The notes below the pieces were generated by a model, which did not search any database, was not told the DNA's origin, and worked only from the letters and a program-made list of their open reading frames with translations. A DNA stretch of 64,000 nt from Actinomyces provencensis. Its GTDB lineage: Bacteria; Actinomycetota; Actinomycetes; Actinomycetales; Actinomycetaceae. The translations under genes and the position numbers were made by a program. The stretch spans positions 741,570 to 805,569 of the forward strand of contig NZ_LT700212.1 of the NCBI RefSeq assembly GCF_900155435.1. Reading direction: 5' to 3'. Positions 16,626 to 27,954 of the stretch are shown piece by piece. How positions within the stretch are numbered: position 1 is the first letter of the stretch; every line of letters starts with the position of its first letter.

Positions 16626-17684
16626 ATGGGACCTGATCCCTTGAGCGTCGAGTTCGTGGATGCCTCGACGGTGGGGGAGGTCCTGGCCGGGGCGGGGATC
16701 GACCCGCCCATCGAACAGAATGCCGCCTGGCAGGCCGTCGACGCCCTGGATCCCGACCGCAGGACGTGGGGCCACTGCGTGGTCCGCCGGTCCGGTTCCC
16801 CGGTGGCCGTCCTCACGCTGACCGAACTGGTCACCCACCGGGTGCACTTCCTGTGGGCGCGCCACGCGCCCGTGTGGCTCGTGGAGCCCTCCGAGCAGGA
16901 CGAGGCCGAACTGGTCGACCTCCTGCGCACCGAACTGCGTGCCAGGGACAGGTCCGCGGTGCACGTGCGCCTCGACCTCCACCACCAACTGGCCGGCACG
17001 TTCCCCCCCACCGGCATCATCGCCTACGACCACACGGTCGTCATCGACACCTCACTGCCGGGGGACCCCGCCACCACCTCGGAGGAGGAGGCCTCGGACG
17101 TCGTGCTGTCGCGCTTCAAGTCCCGGGGCCGCCGCGACGTGCGCAAGGCCGTGCGCGAGTCGGGCCTGGACTGTGCGGACGAGACCGAGCGGGCCGCCGC
17201 CGACTTCGACGAGTACCACGCGCTCATGGTCGAGACCGCCGAGCGCGACGGTTTCATCCCCTGGGGCAGCGAGATGTACCGGGACATGATCTCCGGTCTG
17301 GGACCCGACCACTGCCGCTTCTACACCGGACGCGTCGACGGTGAGCTCCAGTGCTGGTCCATCGTGACGATCTCGGGTCGTCTGGCAGCCCGCTACTACG
17401 CGGCATCCGCCACCTCGGCCATGCGCCGCAGGGCCTCCGACCGCCTCGTCCTCTTCGAGTCCGTCGCCCTCGCCCGTCGCGGCATCACCCACTACGACCT
17501 CATGGGCATCGGCTCCGAGGAGGTCCCCGAGCTCAACGGCCTCAACGAGTTCAAGACCAAGTTCTCCAAGGAGACCGTGGCCGTCGCCCACGCCCGTGAA
17601 CTGCCCCTGCGCCCCCTCGCCTACAAGGCCTACGTCGAGCTGCGCTCCGTCGCCTCGGCGGTGCGCCGGCGCGGCCGGTCCTGA
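16626..17684 (+). CDS. FemAB-type aminoacyltransferase (FemX-like), copy 1
   Basis: A 352-residue protein of the FemABX family, which transfers amino acids from aminoacyl-tRNA to the peptidoglycan stem peptide or bridge. It is a GNAT-fold double domain: the first half contains IEQNAAWQAVDALD and FLWARHAPVWL, the second FDEYHALMVETAERDGF, RYYAASATSAMRRRASDRLVLFE and YDLMGIGSEE. ATG at 16626 has RBS ggagga. A paralogue with the same landmarks lies at 34370-35440. The clear similarity and the separate loci suggest different positions or amino acids in the cross-bridge; the amino acid is inferred, not seen. It stands alone between divergent DUF3000 and convergent corA. Confidence 0.85.
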   Translation: MGPDPLSVEFVDASTVGEVLAGAGIDPPIEQNAAWQAVDALDPDRRTWGHCVVRRSGSPVAVLTLTELVTHRVHFLWARHAPVWLVEPSEQDEAELVDLLRTELRARDRSAVHVRLDLHHQLAGTFPPTGIIAYDHTVVIDTSLPGDPATTSEEEASDVVLSRFKSRGRRDVRKAVRESGLDCADETERAAADFDEYHALMVETAERDGFIPWGSEMYRDMISGLGPDHCRFYTGRVDGELQCWSIVTISGRLAARYYAASATSAMRRRASDRLVLFESVALARRGITHYDLMGIGSEEVPELNGLNEFKTKFSKETVAVAHARELPLRPLAYKAYVELRSVASAVRRRGRS

Positions 17685-17706
17685 GCAACTCCGGGGCCCG
17701 GGAGGG

Positions 17707-18723
17707 TCAGAGCCAGTCGCGCTTCTTGAACGTCGAGTAGAGGGTGGCCGTCGAGACCGCGACCAGGCCCAGGGACACCCACAGGCCCGCCCAGGTGCCG
17801 TAGCCGGGGAAGAGGACGTTCTGACCGAACCACCCGGTGACCAGGGTGGGCACGGCGATGATGGCCGCCCATCCCGCCAGTTTCTTCATGACGGTGTTGA
17901 GGCGCCAGTCCATGAGTGACATCTGGGTCTCGACCAGGAAGGCGACCATGTCACGCAGCGAGTCGGCCCACTCGGCCGCGCGCAGCACGTGGTCGTAGAG
18001 GTCCCCCCACCAGGGCGCCATGTCCGGGGGCGCCAGCTGGGGATGGTGCTGGATGCCGGTCACCACCTCCCGCATGGGCACCACGACACGTCGCAGTGTG
18101 ACGAGCTCCTTGCGCAGGGCGTAGACGCGCAGGATGAACCCCTCGTCGGTGGGACGCTCCTCCAGGAGGATGTCCTCCAGTTCCTCGGCCTCGTCGTCGA
18201 GCTCCTGGATCGTGTCGAAGTGCTCGTCGACGATGGTGTCCAACAGGCCGTGGAGGAGGGCCGCGATCCCGCGCCGGGTCAGACCCGGGTCGGCGTCCCA
18301 CCGGCGCAGGACCTCCTCCATCCCCCAACGCGGCTCCAGGCGGATCGTCACCAGGGCCGTGTCCGTCGCGATCGCGGAGACGGGGGAGCGCACCAGGTGG
18401 TGCCCGCCCGGGGTGTCGTCCCCGGGTTGGTCGGGTTCGCGGGAGACCGCGTGCGTGGTCACGTAGACCCAGTCGGGGTGCTGGACCACCTTGGGTCTCT
18501 CGCGGCGCCCCAGGAGGTCCTCGAGTGCGGTGGGGGGCAGTCCGATCCGACCGATGACGGCCTGGAGGTCCGACAGGCTGGGGGAGAGGAGGTCGATCCA
18601 CACCAGTGACGAGGGATCCGCCACCGCAGCGGAGAGCTCCGTGGGGGTGACGTCCTGGTCCACGAGCTTCCCCTCGCGCCAGACGCGGGAGGCGGTCAGG
18701 GAGGCGATCGCCGTCTCAGTCAT
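17707..18723 (-). CDS. corA: CorA-family divalent cation transporter
   Basis: A 338-residue Mg2+/Co2+ channel subunit. A large cytoplasmic alpha/beta and helical domain (to about residue 275) has ELDDEAEELEDILLEE and the long stalk helix. Two C-terminal transmembrane helices follow, and the usual Lys/Arg-rich end is KKRDWL. The pore signature at the end of TM1, GMN in most CorA proteins, is GQN here (GWFGQN), a variant that may change ion preference. Its ATG overlaps the treZ stop by 8 bases, so it is the last gene of the glgX-treY-treZ run. Confidence 0.88.
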   Translation of the reverse strand: MTETAIASLTASRVWREGKLVDQDVTPTELSAAVADPSSLVWIDLLSPSLSDLQAVIGRIGLPPTALEDLLGRRERPKVVQHPDWVYVTTHAVSREPDQPGDDTPGGHHLVRSPVSAIATDTALVTIRLEPRWGMEEVLRRWDADPGLTRRGIAALLHGLLDTIVDEHFDTIQELDDEAEELEDILLEERPTDEGFILRVYALRKELVTLRRVVVPMREVVTGIQHHPQLAPPDMAPWWGDLYDHVLRAAEWADSLRDMVAFLVETQMSLMDWRLNTVMKKLAGWAAIIAVPTLVTGWFGQNVLFPGYGTWAGLWVSLGLVAVSTATLYSTFKKRDWL

Positions 18724-20476
18724 CGGCCCGGTCCACCCATCCGAACACCCGCACCGCGTCGCCCCCGTCCCCGGTGGGGAAGGAGGCCAGCAACGGCCCG
18801 AGCCCTCCGGGGGGCGTCCCCTCCGGGGAGTCCGCCCACGTGGCGGGCGCCGTGGGGTCGACGTCAGCGGGCAGTGCGTGCCCAGCGAGATCGAGGACGA
18901 GGGCGACCCCGGCGTTGACGACCACGAGCACGTCGCCCAGTCGCACCGCTCGCTGGCGCCGGCCCGAGCGGACCCCCGGGACGCGCCCGCGCAGGGAGAT
19001 CAGTTCGCGGTACCACGCGAGCATCGCGGAGCACCGGGGCTGGGAGCGTTCCGACCAGTCCAGGACGCAGTCCTCCAGGGTCCCCCTCGACGTCGGGTCG
19101 GGGACCTCGCCCTCCCAGCCGTGCGCACCGAACTCCGCGGCGCGTCCCTCGCGCACCATGCGTGCGCGTTCCGGTGTCTCCTGGTCTGCGAAGAAACGGA
19201 AGGGTGTGCGTGTTCCCCACTCCTCGCCCTGGAAGAGCATCGGGGTGAAGGTCCCCAGGAGCACCACGGCCGCGACGCCCGCGAGCTGGGCGTCGGTGAG
19301 GTGCTCGGAGGGGCGGTCCCCGCGCGCGCGGTTGCCCACCTGGTCGTGGTCCTGGGAGTAGACGACGAAACGACGTCGGTCGAGGTCGTGGGGTACGGGA
19401 GCCCCCCAGTTCCTCCCCCGGAAGCTGGACCAGGTCCCGTTGTGGTGGAAGACGTCCTCCAGGGTGCGCCTCAGGGCGGCCGGGTCGGCGAAGTCGGCGT
19501 AGTAGCCCTGCGTCTCGCCGGTGAGGGCCACGTGGAGCGCGTGGTGGACGTCGTCGGCCCACTGGGCGTCCATGCCCACCCCGCCCGTCTCCGGGGCGCG
19601 CACCATCCGCACGTCATTGAGGTCCGACTCCGCGATGAGGGTCAGCGACCGTCCCGTGCGTTCCTCCCAGCCCGGCAGCAGCTGCGCCAGCTCGGTGAGC
19701 AGATGGGTGTCGGAGTCGTCGTGGATGGCGTGGACGGCGTCCAGGCGCAGGGCGTCCACGTGCATGTCCACCAGCCAGTGGCGGCAGACGTCCAGCAGGT
19801 AGCGGCGCTGCTCGTGGGAGTCGGGACCGTCCAGGTCGAAGCCGGGGCCCCAGGGCGTCTGGTGGCGCTCGGTGTAGTAGGGCCCGAAACGGGACAGGTA
19901 GTTGCCCCAGGCCCCCAGGTGGTTGAGGACCACGTCCAGGCACACGGACAGCCCGCGGGCGTGGGCGGCGTCGACGAAGGCGACCAGGGCGTCGGGCCCC
20001 CCGTAGGCGCGGTGGACCGCGAAGAGGTCGACCCCGTCGTAGCCCCACCCGAACTCCCCGGAGAACTGGGCCAGGGGCATGAGCTCGACCGTGCCGACGC
20101 CGAGGTCCACGAGCTCGTCGAGCCTCTCGATCGCGCTGGTCAGGGTCCCGCCCCGGGTGAACGTGGCGACGTGGATCTCGTGGATGACGCCGCCCAGCAC
20201 CTCCTGGTCGGGGGAGGGGACCCAGTCGTGGTCGCGTGCCGTCCACATGCGCGAGGGCCCGTCCACCCCGTGGGGCTGCCAGCGTGAGCGCGGGTCCGGG
20301 AAGGGGCCCTCCCCGTCGGGGGAGAACCAGTAGTCGGTGCCCTCGGGCAGTGCTCTCCCCTCCCACCACCCGTGACCGGTCGGGGACATCGCGCTGCGCG
20401 CCCCGTCGGTGGGGGTGACCAGCTCGACACCGCGGGCCGTGGGGGCCCACACCCGGGTGGGGAGTGCGCGACTCAT
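18716..20476 (-). CDS. treZ: Malto-oligosyltrehalose trehalohydrolase TreZ
   Basis: A 586-residue GH13 enzyme that cleaves trehalose from the end of maltooligosyltrehalose made by TreY. An N-terminal CBM48-like domain (TRVWAPTARGVELVT) precedes the barrel. Catalytic regions are visible: DALRLDAVHAIHD (nucleophile Asp), LIAESDLND (acid/base Glu) and SQDHDQVGN (third Asp). The motif GVGTVELMPLAQF is typical of TreZ and branching enzymes. ATG at 20476 overlaps the treY stop by 4 bases; the longer frame upstream is antisense-like noise over treY. Confidence 0.95.
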   Translation of the reverse strand: MSRALPTRVWAPTARGVELVTPTDGARSAMSPTGHGWWEGRALPEGTDYWFSPDGEGPFPDPRSRWQPHGVDGPSRMWTARDHDWVPSPDQEVLGGVIHEIHVATFTRGGTLTSAIERLDELVDLGVGTVELMPLAQFSGEFGWGYDGVDLFAVHRAYGGPDALVAFVDAAHARGLSVCLDVVLNHLGAWGNYLSRFGPYYTERHQTPWGPGFDLDGPDSHEQRRYLLDVCRHWLVDMHVDALRLDAVHAIHDDSDTHLLTELAQLLPGWEERTGRSLTLIAESDLNDVRMVRAPETGGVGMDAQWADDVHHALHVALTGETQGYYADFADPAALRRTLEDVFHHNGTWSSFRGRNWGAPVPHDLDRRRFVVYSQDHDQVGNRARGDRPSEHLTDAQLAGVAAVVLLGTFTPMLFQGEEWGTRTPFRFFADQETPERARMVREGRAAEFGAHGWEGEVPDPTSRGTLEDCVLDWSERSQPRCSAMLAWYRELISLRGRVPGVRSGRRQRAVRLGDVLVVVNAGVALVLDLAGHALPADVDPTAPATWADSPEGTPPGGLGPLLASFPTGDGGDAVRVFGWVDRADD

Positions 20477-22991
20477 TCCTTCTCCTCGGTGTCCTCGTCC
20501 ACTGCTTCCAGGACCACCACCGGGTCCGGGCTGAGCAGCTCCGCCAGGCGTGCGGCGCCGCCCTCGTGCATGCGACCTCCCAGGATGTCGCGCCACCGAC
20601 CCCGGGGCAGGACCACCGTGTGGTCCTCCCAGCCGCCGATGTCCGCCAGCGTGCGCGGCAGTCGGGTGGCGACGGTGACGGCCCGTGGTCCCGTGTGGTC
20701 GCCGCGTGCGAAGGCGATCGCGTGCCCCGAGGAGGTGGGCAGGGCCGCGTACGTCGACTCCGGGGAGACGAAGGCCCACTTCTGCCTCTGGCGCAGGTGG
20801 GCGATGGCGGCGGTGAGCTGCATCTTCTCGGCGTCCACACCGTCGTGCTGGCCCTCGCGCACCGCCTTGAGCGTGGCGGCGAGCGCGGGGAAGTCCACGG
20901 GGCGACGGTTGTCCGGGTCCACCAGGGAGGTCCGGGTGACCTCGCTGCCCTGGTACACGTCGGCCACCCCGGGCACCGTCATCTGGAGCGCCTTGGTGAC
21001 GAGCACGCAGGTGCGTTGGGTCCCGGCGGTGCGGGTCTGCCAGGCGTCCAGGAGGCTGATGACCGCGTCGTCGGCCAGACAGGTGGTGGCGAAGGAGATC
21101 AGCTCCTCCTCGCGCTCGGTGTCGGGGGAGGTCCAGGAGGTCCAGGTCTTCTGCTCCCGGGAGGCCTTCGTCAGATAGGCCTCCAGCCGGGAGGCCGTCA
21201 TCGGGTCGCTGCCCGTCCAGGTGGCGGCCAACGTCTGCCACAGGAGGTTCTCCGTGCGCCCGTCGAGCTTGCTGGGACGCCGCGGCTGGGTGACGAAGCG
21301 AAGTTCCTGGACCAGGGCCGCCCACTCCAGGGGGTAGCAGGTGAAGGCGGCGAGTCGGGCGCGCACGTCCTCCCCCCTCTTGGAGTCGTGGGTGGTGCCC
21401 GCCGTCATCGTGGCCGGCCAGTTCTCCTGGAGCTGGGACTCGAAGGCGTGGAAGGCGTCCAGGTCCAGACCGAAACGGTCGGGGACGCCGCCCACCTCGG
21501 TGAGGGAGACCAGGTGCGTCCAGCGGTAGAAGGCGGTGTCCTCCACGCCCTTGGCCATGACGGCGCCGCAGACCTGCTGGAAACGCACGACCACCTCCGA
21601 GCGTCGGTCGTCCCTGCTGGACAGTCCTGCTGAGCCGACCTCGTCGCCGAGCACCAGGGCCACGAGGACGTCCAGGGTGTCCTCCAGGTCGGGGTCCAGG
21701 CCCAGGAAGGCCCGGTTGCGGGCGGCGGTGAGGACATCGCGGCTGGACTGCGGGGTGGGGGACCCGGGGACGACGTAGGCGCGGTAGCGGTCCATCTCCA
21801 CGATGAGGGCACGCAGGCACTCCACGATGGAGCGGAAGGTGTGGTCGCGCAGGCGCAGGTCGCGCTGGCAGATCTCCCAGACGACGTTCGCCAGGCGGCG
21901 CACCTCCGCCGACAGGGAGGTGTCGATGACGTCCCCCTTGGCGGTGGCCACCACACGCGGGAAGGACGAGGGCGAGTCCCCGCTCAGCTCCTGCATGACG
22001 GCTCCCATCGGCATGGCTGCGGAGGGATCGACCTGGAGGGCGTGGATGCGCCAGGAGGTGTCGTAGCCGGTGGTGCCGCACACGGCCCAGTCCGCGGGGA
22101 GCATCTCCTCCTCCCCGAGGATCTTCTCCGCCGCTGTCCAGGCACCTCCGGTGCGGTCCCACAGGCGTTGGAAGTAGCCGCGTGGATCCGCCAGGCCGTC
22201 GGGGTGGTCGACCCGGAAGGAGTCGATGTGGCCGTGGTCGAAGAGGTCGAAGAGCAGGGCGTGGGTGGCGTCGAAGACCTCGGGGCGTTCCACACGGATG
22301 CCCGCCAGCGTGTCGACGTCGAAGAACCGACGGTAGTTCAGTTCCTCGTCCCCCACCTTCCAGTGGGCCAGGCGGTAGGTCTGGCGCTCCAGGAGCACGT
22401 GCATGGGCAGGGACTCGGTGCCCTCCGCGACGGGGAAGACGTGGTCGTAGTAGCGCAGGACCCACTGCTCACCGAGCTCGGGTTCGCTGGGGATCTCCAT
22501 GCGGGTCAGTTCCAGCTCACCGCGGGTGAGCACCTGACCGATGCGCGCGCCGAGCACCGGCATGAGGACCTGCTCCCCGTCCTGCACGTCGAACCAGGTG
22601 GCGAAGGGGGATCTCGTGCCCAGCTTCAGCACGGACCACATGGCACGGTTCAACCAGACGGGGGTGGGCACCGCCATGTGGTTGGGGACGATGTCGACCA
22701 CGACGTGCAGACCCAGGGCGTGGGCCCGGGTGGAGAAGGCCTCGAAGCGTTCCCGTCCGCCGAGCTCGGCATTGACGTGGGTGTGGTCCACCACGTCGTA
22801 GCCGTGGCGTGAGCCGGGCACGGGCTGGAGGATCGGGGACAGGTAGACGTCCGTGATGCCCAGGTCCACCAGGTAGGGCAGGACCTCCTGGGCGTCGTCG
22901 AAGGTGAAGTCGGGTGTGAGCTGGAGCCGGTACGTCGTCAGGGGCGTGTGGCGACCGATGTGGGGCAGGTGGGGGTGCGGGTCCGCCATGG

Positions 22992-22995
<4 letters not shown>
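20473..22995 (-). CDS. treY: Malto-oligosyltrehalose synthase TreY
   Basis: An 840-residue GH13 intramolecular transglycosidase that converts the reducing-end alpha-1,4 bond of maltodextrins into the alpha,alpha-1,1 trehalose linkage. Visible hallmarks: TTYRLQLTPDFTFDDAQEVLPYLVDLGITDVYLSPILQ at the start, GYDVVDHTHVNAELGG, DIVPNHMAV, and the catalytic region FRVDHPDGLADP followed by ILGEEEMLP. Start is GTG at 22995, overlapping the glgX stop (GTGA); an ATG two codons later is possible. Middle gene of the treXYZ set. Confidence 0.95.
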
Positions 22996-25163
<2,168 letters not shown>

Positions 25164-25180
25164 AGGTCACCCCGGCACCC

Positions 25181-26296
25181 TCAGCGGGACAGGGCCCAGG
25201 CCATGTCCTCCACGAGCGCGACATGCACCCTGTCCCCGACCTGCCAGGCGGGCGCTCGCGGGTGGGGGGCGGTGCGCGCGACGAGGGTGGCCTCGTCGGT
25301 CTCCACCTCGTAGTCGACGTGGTCGCCCCCGAAGCGCACGGCGAGCACCTGGGCCACGTCGCCCCCCAGGTCGCGTGAGCCGGAGGTGTCGGCGCCCAGG
25401 ATCCGCACGGCGTCCGCGTGGGCCGCGACGATGCAGGTGCCGGGCACCTCCACCCCGGGGGCGCACGGGATGCGATGCGTCCTGCCCAGGAGCTCGACCA
25501 CGACCCGGGGCGGGTCCCCGGGCAGGACCTGGCGGGGGCGCGCCCGCAGGAGGTTCGGCGTCCCCGTGCGTGACGCCACCCAGGTGGAGGCGGGCCGGTT
25601 CCAGACCGACCACGGAGTGCCCACCTGGACGAGGGAGCCCGAGCGCATCACGGCGATGCGGTCCGCGACCGACAGTGCCTCGGGAAGGTCGTGGGTGACG
25701 AGGAGGGAGGCACAGCTGAGGCGACGGTGGACGGCCAGGACCTCACGGCGGAGGCCCTCCCGGGAGAGGGGGTCCACGTGGGCGAGGGGCTCGTCGAGGA
25801 GGAGCACCTCCGGCCTGCGGACCAGGGCACGGGCGAGCGCCGCGCGTTGGGCCTGCCCGGCGGAGACCTCCCCGGGCAGTCGCTCGGCGATGGAGAGCAG
25901 GTCCAGGGTGGTCAGTGCCGTCTCGACCTCGTCCCCGGCCGTGACCTCGTCGTGGTCACGGTCCACCGCGAAGGCCACGTTCTGTCGCAGGGTGAGGTGC
26001 GGGACCAGGGAGGGTGTGTCCAGGACCATGGTCGTGGCACGCCTCTCGGCGGGGACGCGTCCCTGGTCGATGCCACCGATGAGGACGGCTCCACGGGAGA
26101 CGGGTGTGAGGCCCGCGATGGCGCGCAGCAGGGATGTCTTGCCACAGCCGGAGGGACCGATGAGTGCGACCATCTCCCCGGGGGCGATCCTGAGGTCCAC
26201 CGCGTCGAGGATGCGCTGGGGGCCGGCTGCGGAGGGCAGCTCGAGGTCGAGGCCACGGACCTCCAGTCCGGGCGCCGGGTCGCTTCCGGGGCTCAT
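25181..26296 (-). CDS. ABC transporter ATP-binding protein (Fbp/Afu/Pot type)
   Basis: A 371-residue ATPase driving the adjacent permease. Walker A GPSGCGKT at residues 47-54, signature VSAGQAQR (a variant of LSGGQ), Walker B VLLLDEPLAHVDP and the switch His in VTHDLPEAL are present. A C-terminal regulatory TOBE-like domain follows from about 270 (CAPGVEVPGTCIVAAHADAVRIL). The ATG at 26296 overlaps the permease stop by 4 bases. The family handles ferric iron, thiamine, polyamines, phosphonates or sugar phosphates; context favours sugar phosphates. Confidence 0.9.
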   Translation of the reverse strand: MSPGSDPAPGLEVRGLDLELPSAAGPQRILDAVDLRIAPGEMVALIGPSGCGKTSLLRAIAGLTPVSRGAVLIGGIDQGRVPAERRATTMVLDTPSLVPHLTLRQNVAFAVDRDHDEVTAGDEVETALTTLDLLSIAERLPGEVSAGQAQRAALARALVRRPEVLLLDEPLAHVDPLSREGLRREVLAVHRRLSCASLLVTHDLPEALSVADRIAVMRSGSLVQVGTPWSVWNRPASTWVASRTGTPNLLRARPRQVLPGDPPRVVVELLGRTHRIPCAPGVEVPGTCIVAAHADAVRILGADTSGSRDLGGDVAQVLAVRFGGDHVDYEVETDEATLVARTAPHPRAPAWQVGDRVHVALVEDMAWALSR

Positions 26297-27954
26297 GTGC
26301 GTGGACCTCCTCCCAGTCGGGGGAGGACACGGCCCAGGGCGGTCTGGGCGAGGGTGAGCATGAAGGCCGCCACGGACGCGGTGAGCACGGCGAGGAGGAA
26401 CACCTCCGGGGTGCGGGAGTGGTCGGTGAGGTCCAGCACCCGGCTGACGACGAGGGCGGTGTCGGGGGAGGTCACGTACGCCAGTGGGACCACCGAGACC
26501 AGACAGCGGCCCAGGGCCACCGCTGCGAGGGCTCCGACGAGGAGACCCGTGGAGGGCAGGAGGACGACGAACAGGAGCCTGGCCGTGCCCGCACCCGCGT
26601 CGCGGGCCGAGTCGACCACTCCTCGCGGGACCGCGTCCCACAGTGCGCCGATTCCGAGGTGGAGCATCGGGAGGGCGACGGTCATGAGCATGAGGACGAT
26701 GCCGATCGCACCACCTGAGGGGGCTGCCCCTCCCACCAACGCCGGTACACGGACGGGTCCGAGGGAGTGGGGCACCCGCAGGGCCAGGGAGAAGGCGATG
26801 CCCACCGTGGTGCCGGGGAGGACGAGGAACGCCAGGACGAGGTGGCTGGGTCGTGGACCCCGGCGCCGGGGGGAACGGGTGGCCCACACGGTACCCGTGG
26901 CGAGGGGCAGGCACAGGAGGCAGGCGAGCCCCGAGAGCCCCAGTGTCGAGATGACCGCACCGACGGCGTCCCCCAGGACGCGCCCCGGGTGGGGGTCGCG
27001 CGCGGTGTGGAGTGCTCCGAGGAGGATCGTGGCCACGAGGGCGGCGGAGGCGAGGGAGTGGAGGGCGGTGGGGAGGAGGACCCACACCTTGGTGGCCCCG
27101 GCGGGCAGCTCGAGTCGGGGGCTCCGCGCACCCGGTGCCCAGGCGGCCGACAGGCGTGAACCGGACCGGACGAGGACGGGGAGCAGGAGGAGGGCCGGGA
27201 GCGCGACGAGCAGTGACGCGCGGGCCGCGACGGCGTCCTCCCCCCACCCCGTGGTGGTGTCCAGGGCCAGATGGGCGATGTTCGGGGTGAGCCCCCGCAG
27301 GACGGCCGGAATGGCCGGATCCGACATGGAGGTGACGAGGAGGACGGTGGCGCCCAGTGCCACGGCGGGGGCGAGGTGGGGGAGCACCACGTGCAGGAGG
27401 ACCCGTCCGGGCCCTGCTCCCGACATGCGGGCACCCTCCAGGGTGCGGGGGTCGAGCGTGCGCAGGGCCGCGCGGTTGATGAGGTGTGCCAGGGGGAGGA
27501 ACGCGAGCAGCATCGCGCAGGTCATCCCAGCGAACCCGTGGACGGGCGACCTGGTCAGTGGCAGGTGCAGCCATCCCGCATTGCCCGCGGCGGCGAGCAC
27601 ACCCGCTGCCACGGCCCCCGGTGGCACCACGGCGGCCGCACAGACGAGGACGTCGAGCAGGTGACGGCCCCGGGGGGCCAGGGACTGCGCGGTCAGCGCC
27701 GTGCACAGGGCGAGCCCCGATCCCAGGAGCGCCACCGATCCAGCGAGGAGCAGTGAGTGGAGGAAGGACCTGATGAGGGGTGCGCCCGCCGCGGGTCCTG
27801 CCGCCGCGCCCGCGCTGCGGACCACGGCCGTCAGGGGGACGACGACGGTGACGGCGAGGAGGGCTCCGACCGTCCAGGACACCAGGGCCTCGGGGGTGGG
27901 CCCGCGTCCTGGTGGTCGTGTCCGCACGCGTGGGAGGGTCCGGGGCTCAGCCAT
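26293..27954 (-). CDS. ABC transporter permease, fused double-domain (ThiP/FbpB/AfuB type)
   Basis: A 553-residue membrane protein with about twelve transmembrane segments: two BPD_transp domains fused head to tail. The EAA loops that dock on the ATPase are recognisable as LRTLDPRTLEGARMSGAG near residue 190 and ALWDAVPRGVVDSARDAGAGTARL near 460. The ATG at 27954 starts MAEPRTLP and overlaps the binding-protein stop by 8 bases; the 38-residue upstream extension is out of phase with that gene and unlikely. Acts with the flanking ATPase and lipoprotein. Confidence 0.9.
   Translation of the reverse strand: MAEPRTLPRVRTRPPGRGPTPEALVSWTVGALLAVTVVVPLTAVVRSAGAAAGPAAGAPLIRSFLHSLLLAGSVALLGSGLALCTALTAQSLAPRGRHLLDVLVCAAAVVPPGAVAAGVLAAAGNAGWLHLPLTRSPVHGFAGMTCAMLLAFLPLAHLINRAALRTLDPRTLEGARMSGAGPGRVLLHVVLPHLAPAVALGATVLLVTSMSDPAIPAVLRGLTPNIAHLALDTTTGWGEDAVAARASLLVALPALLLLPVLVRSGSRLSAAWAPGARSPRLELPAGATKVWVLLPTALHSLASAALVATILLGALHTARDPHPGRVLGDAVGAVISTLGLSGLACLLCLPLATGTVWATRSPRRRGPRPSHLVLAFLVLPGTTVGIAFSLALRVPHSLGPVRVPALVGGAAPSGGAIGIVLMLMTVALPMLHLGIGALWDAVPRGVVDSARDAGAGTARLLFVVLLPSTGLLVGALAAVALGRCLVSVVPLAYVTSPDTALVVSRVLDLTDHSRTPEVFLLAVLTASVAAFMLTLAQTALGRVLPRLGGGPRT

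Noticed and set aside
20477-22465. Upstream extension of the treZ frame by 663 codons
   Set aside because: It lies inside treY in another frame and is Arg/Gly/Pro/His-rich noise. The treZ start at 20476 has the correct domain start and ATGA coupling.
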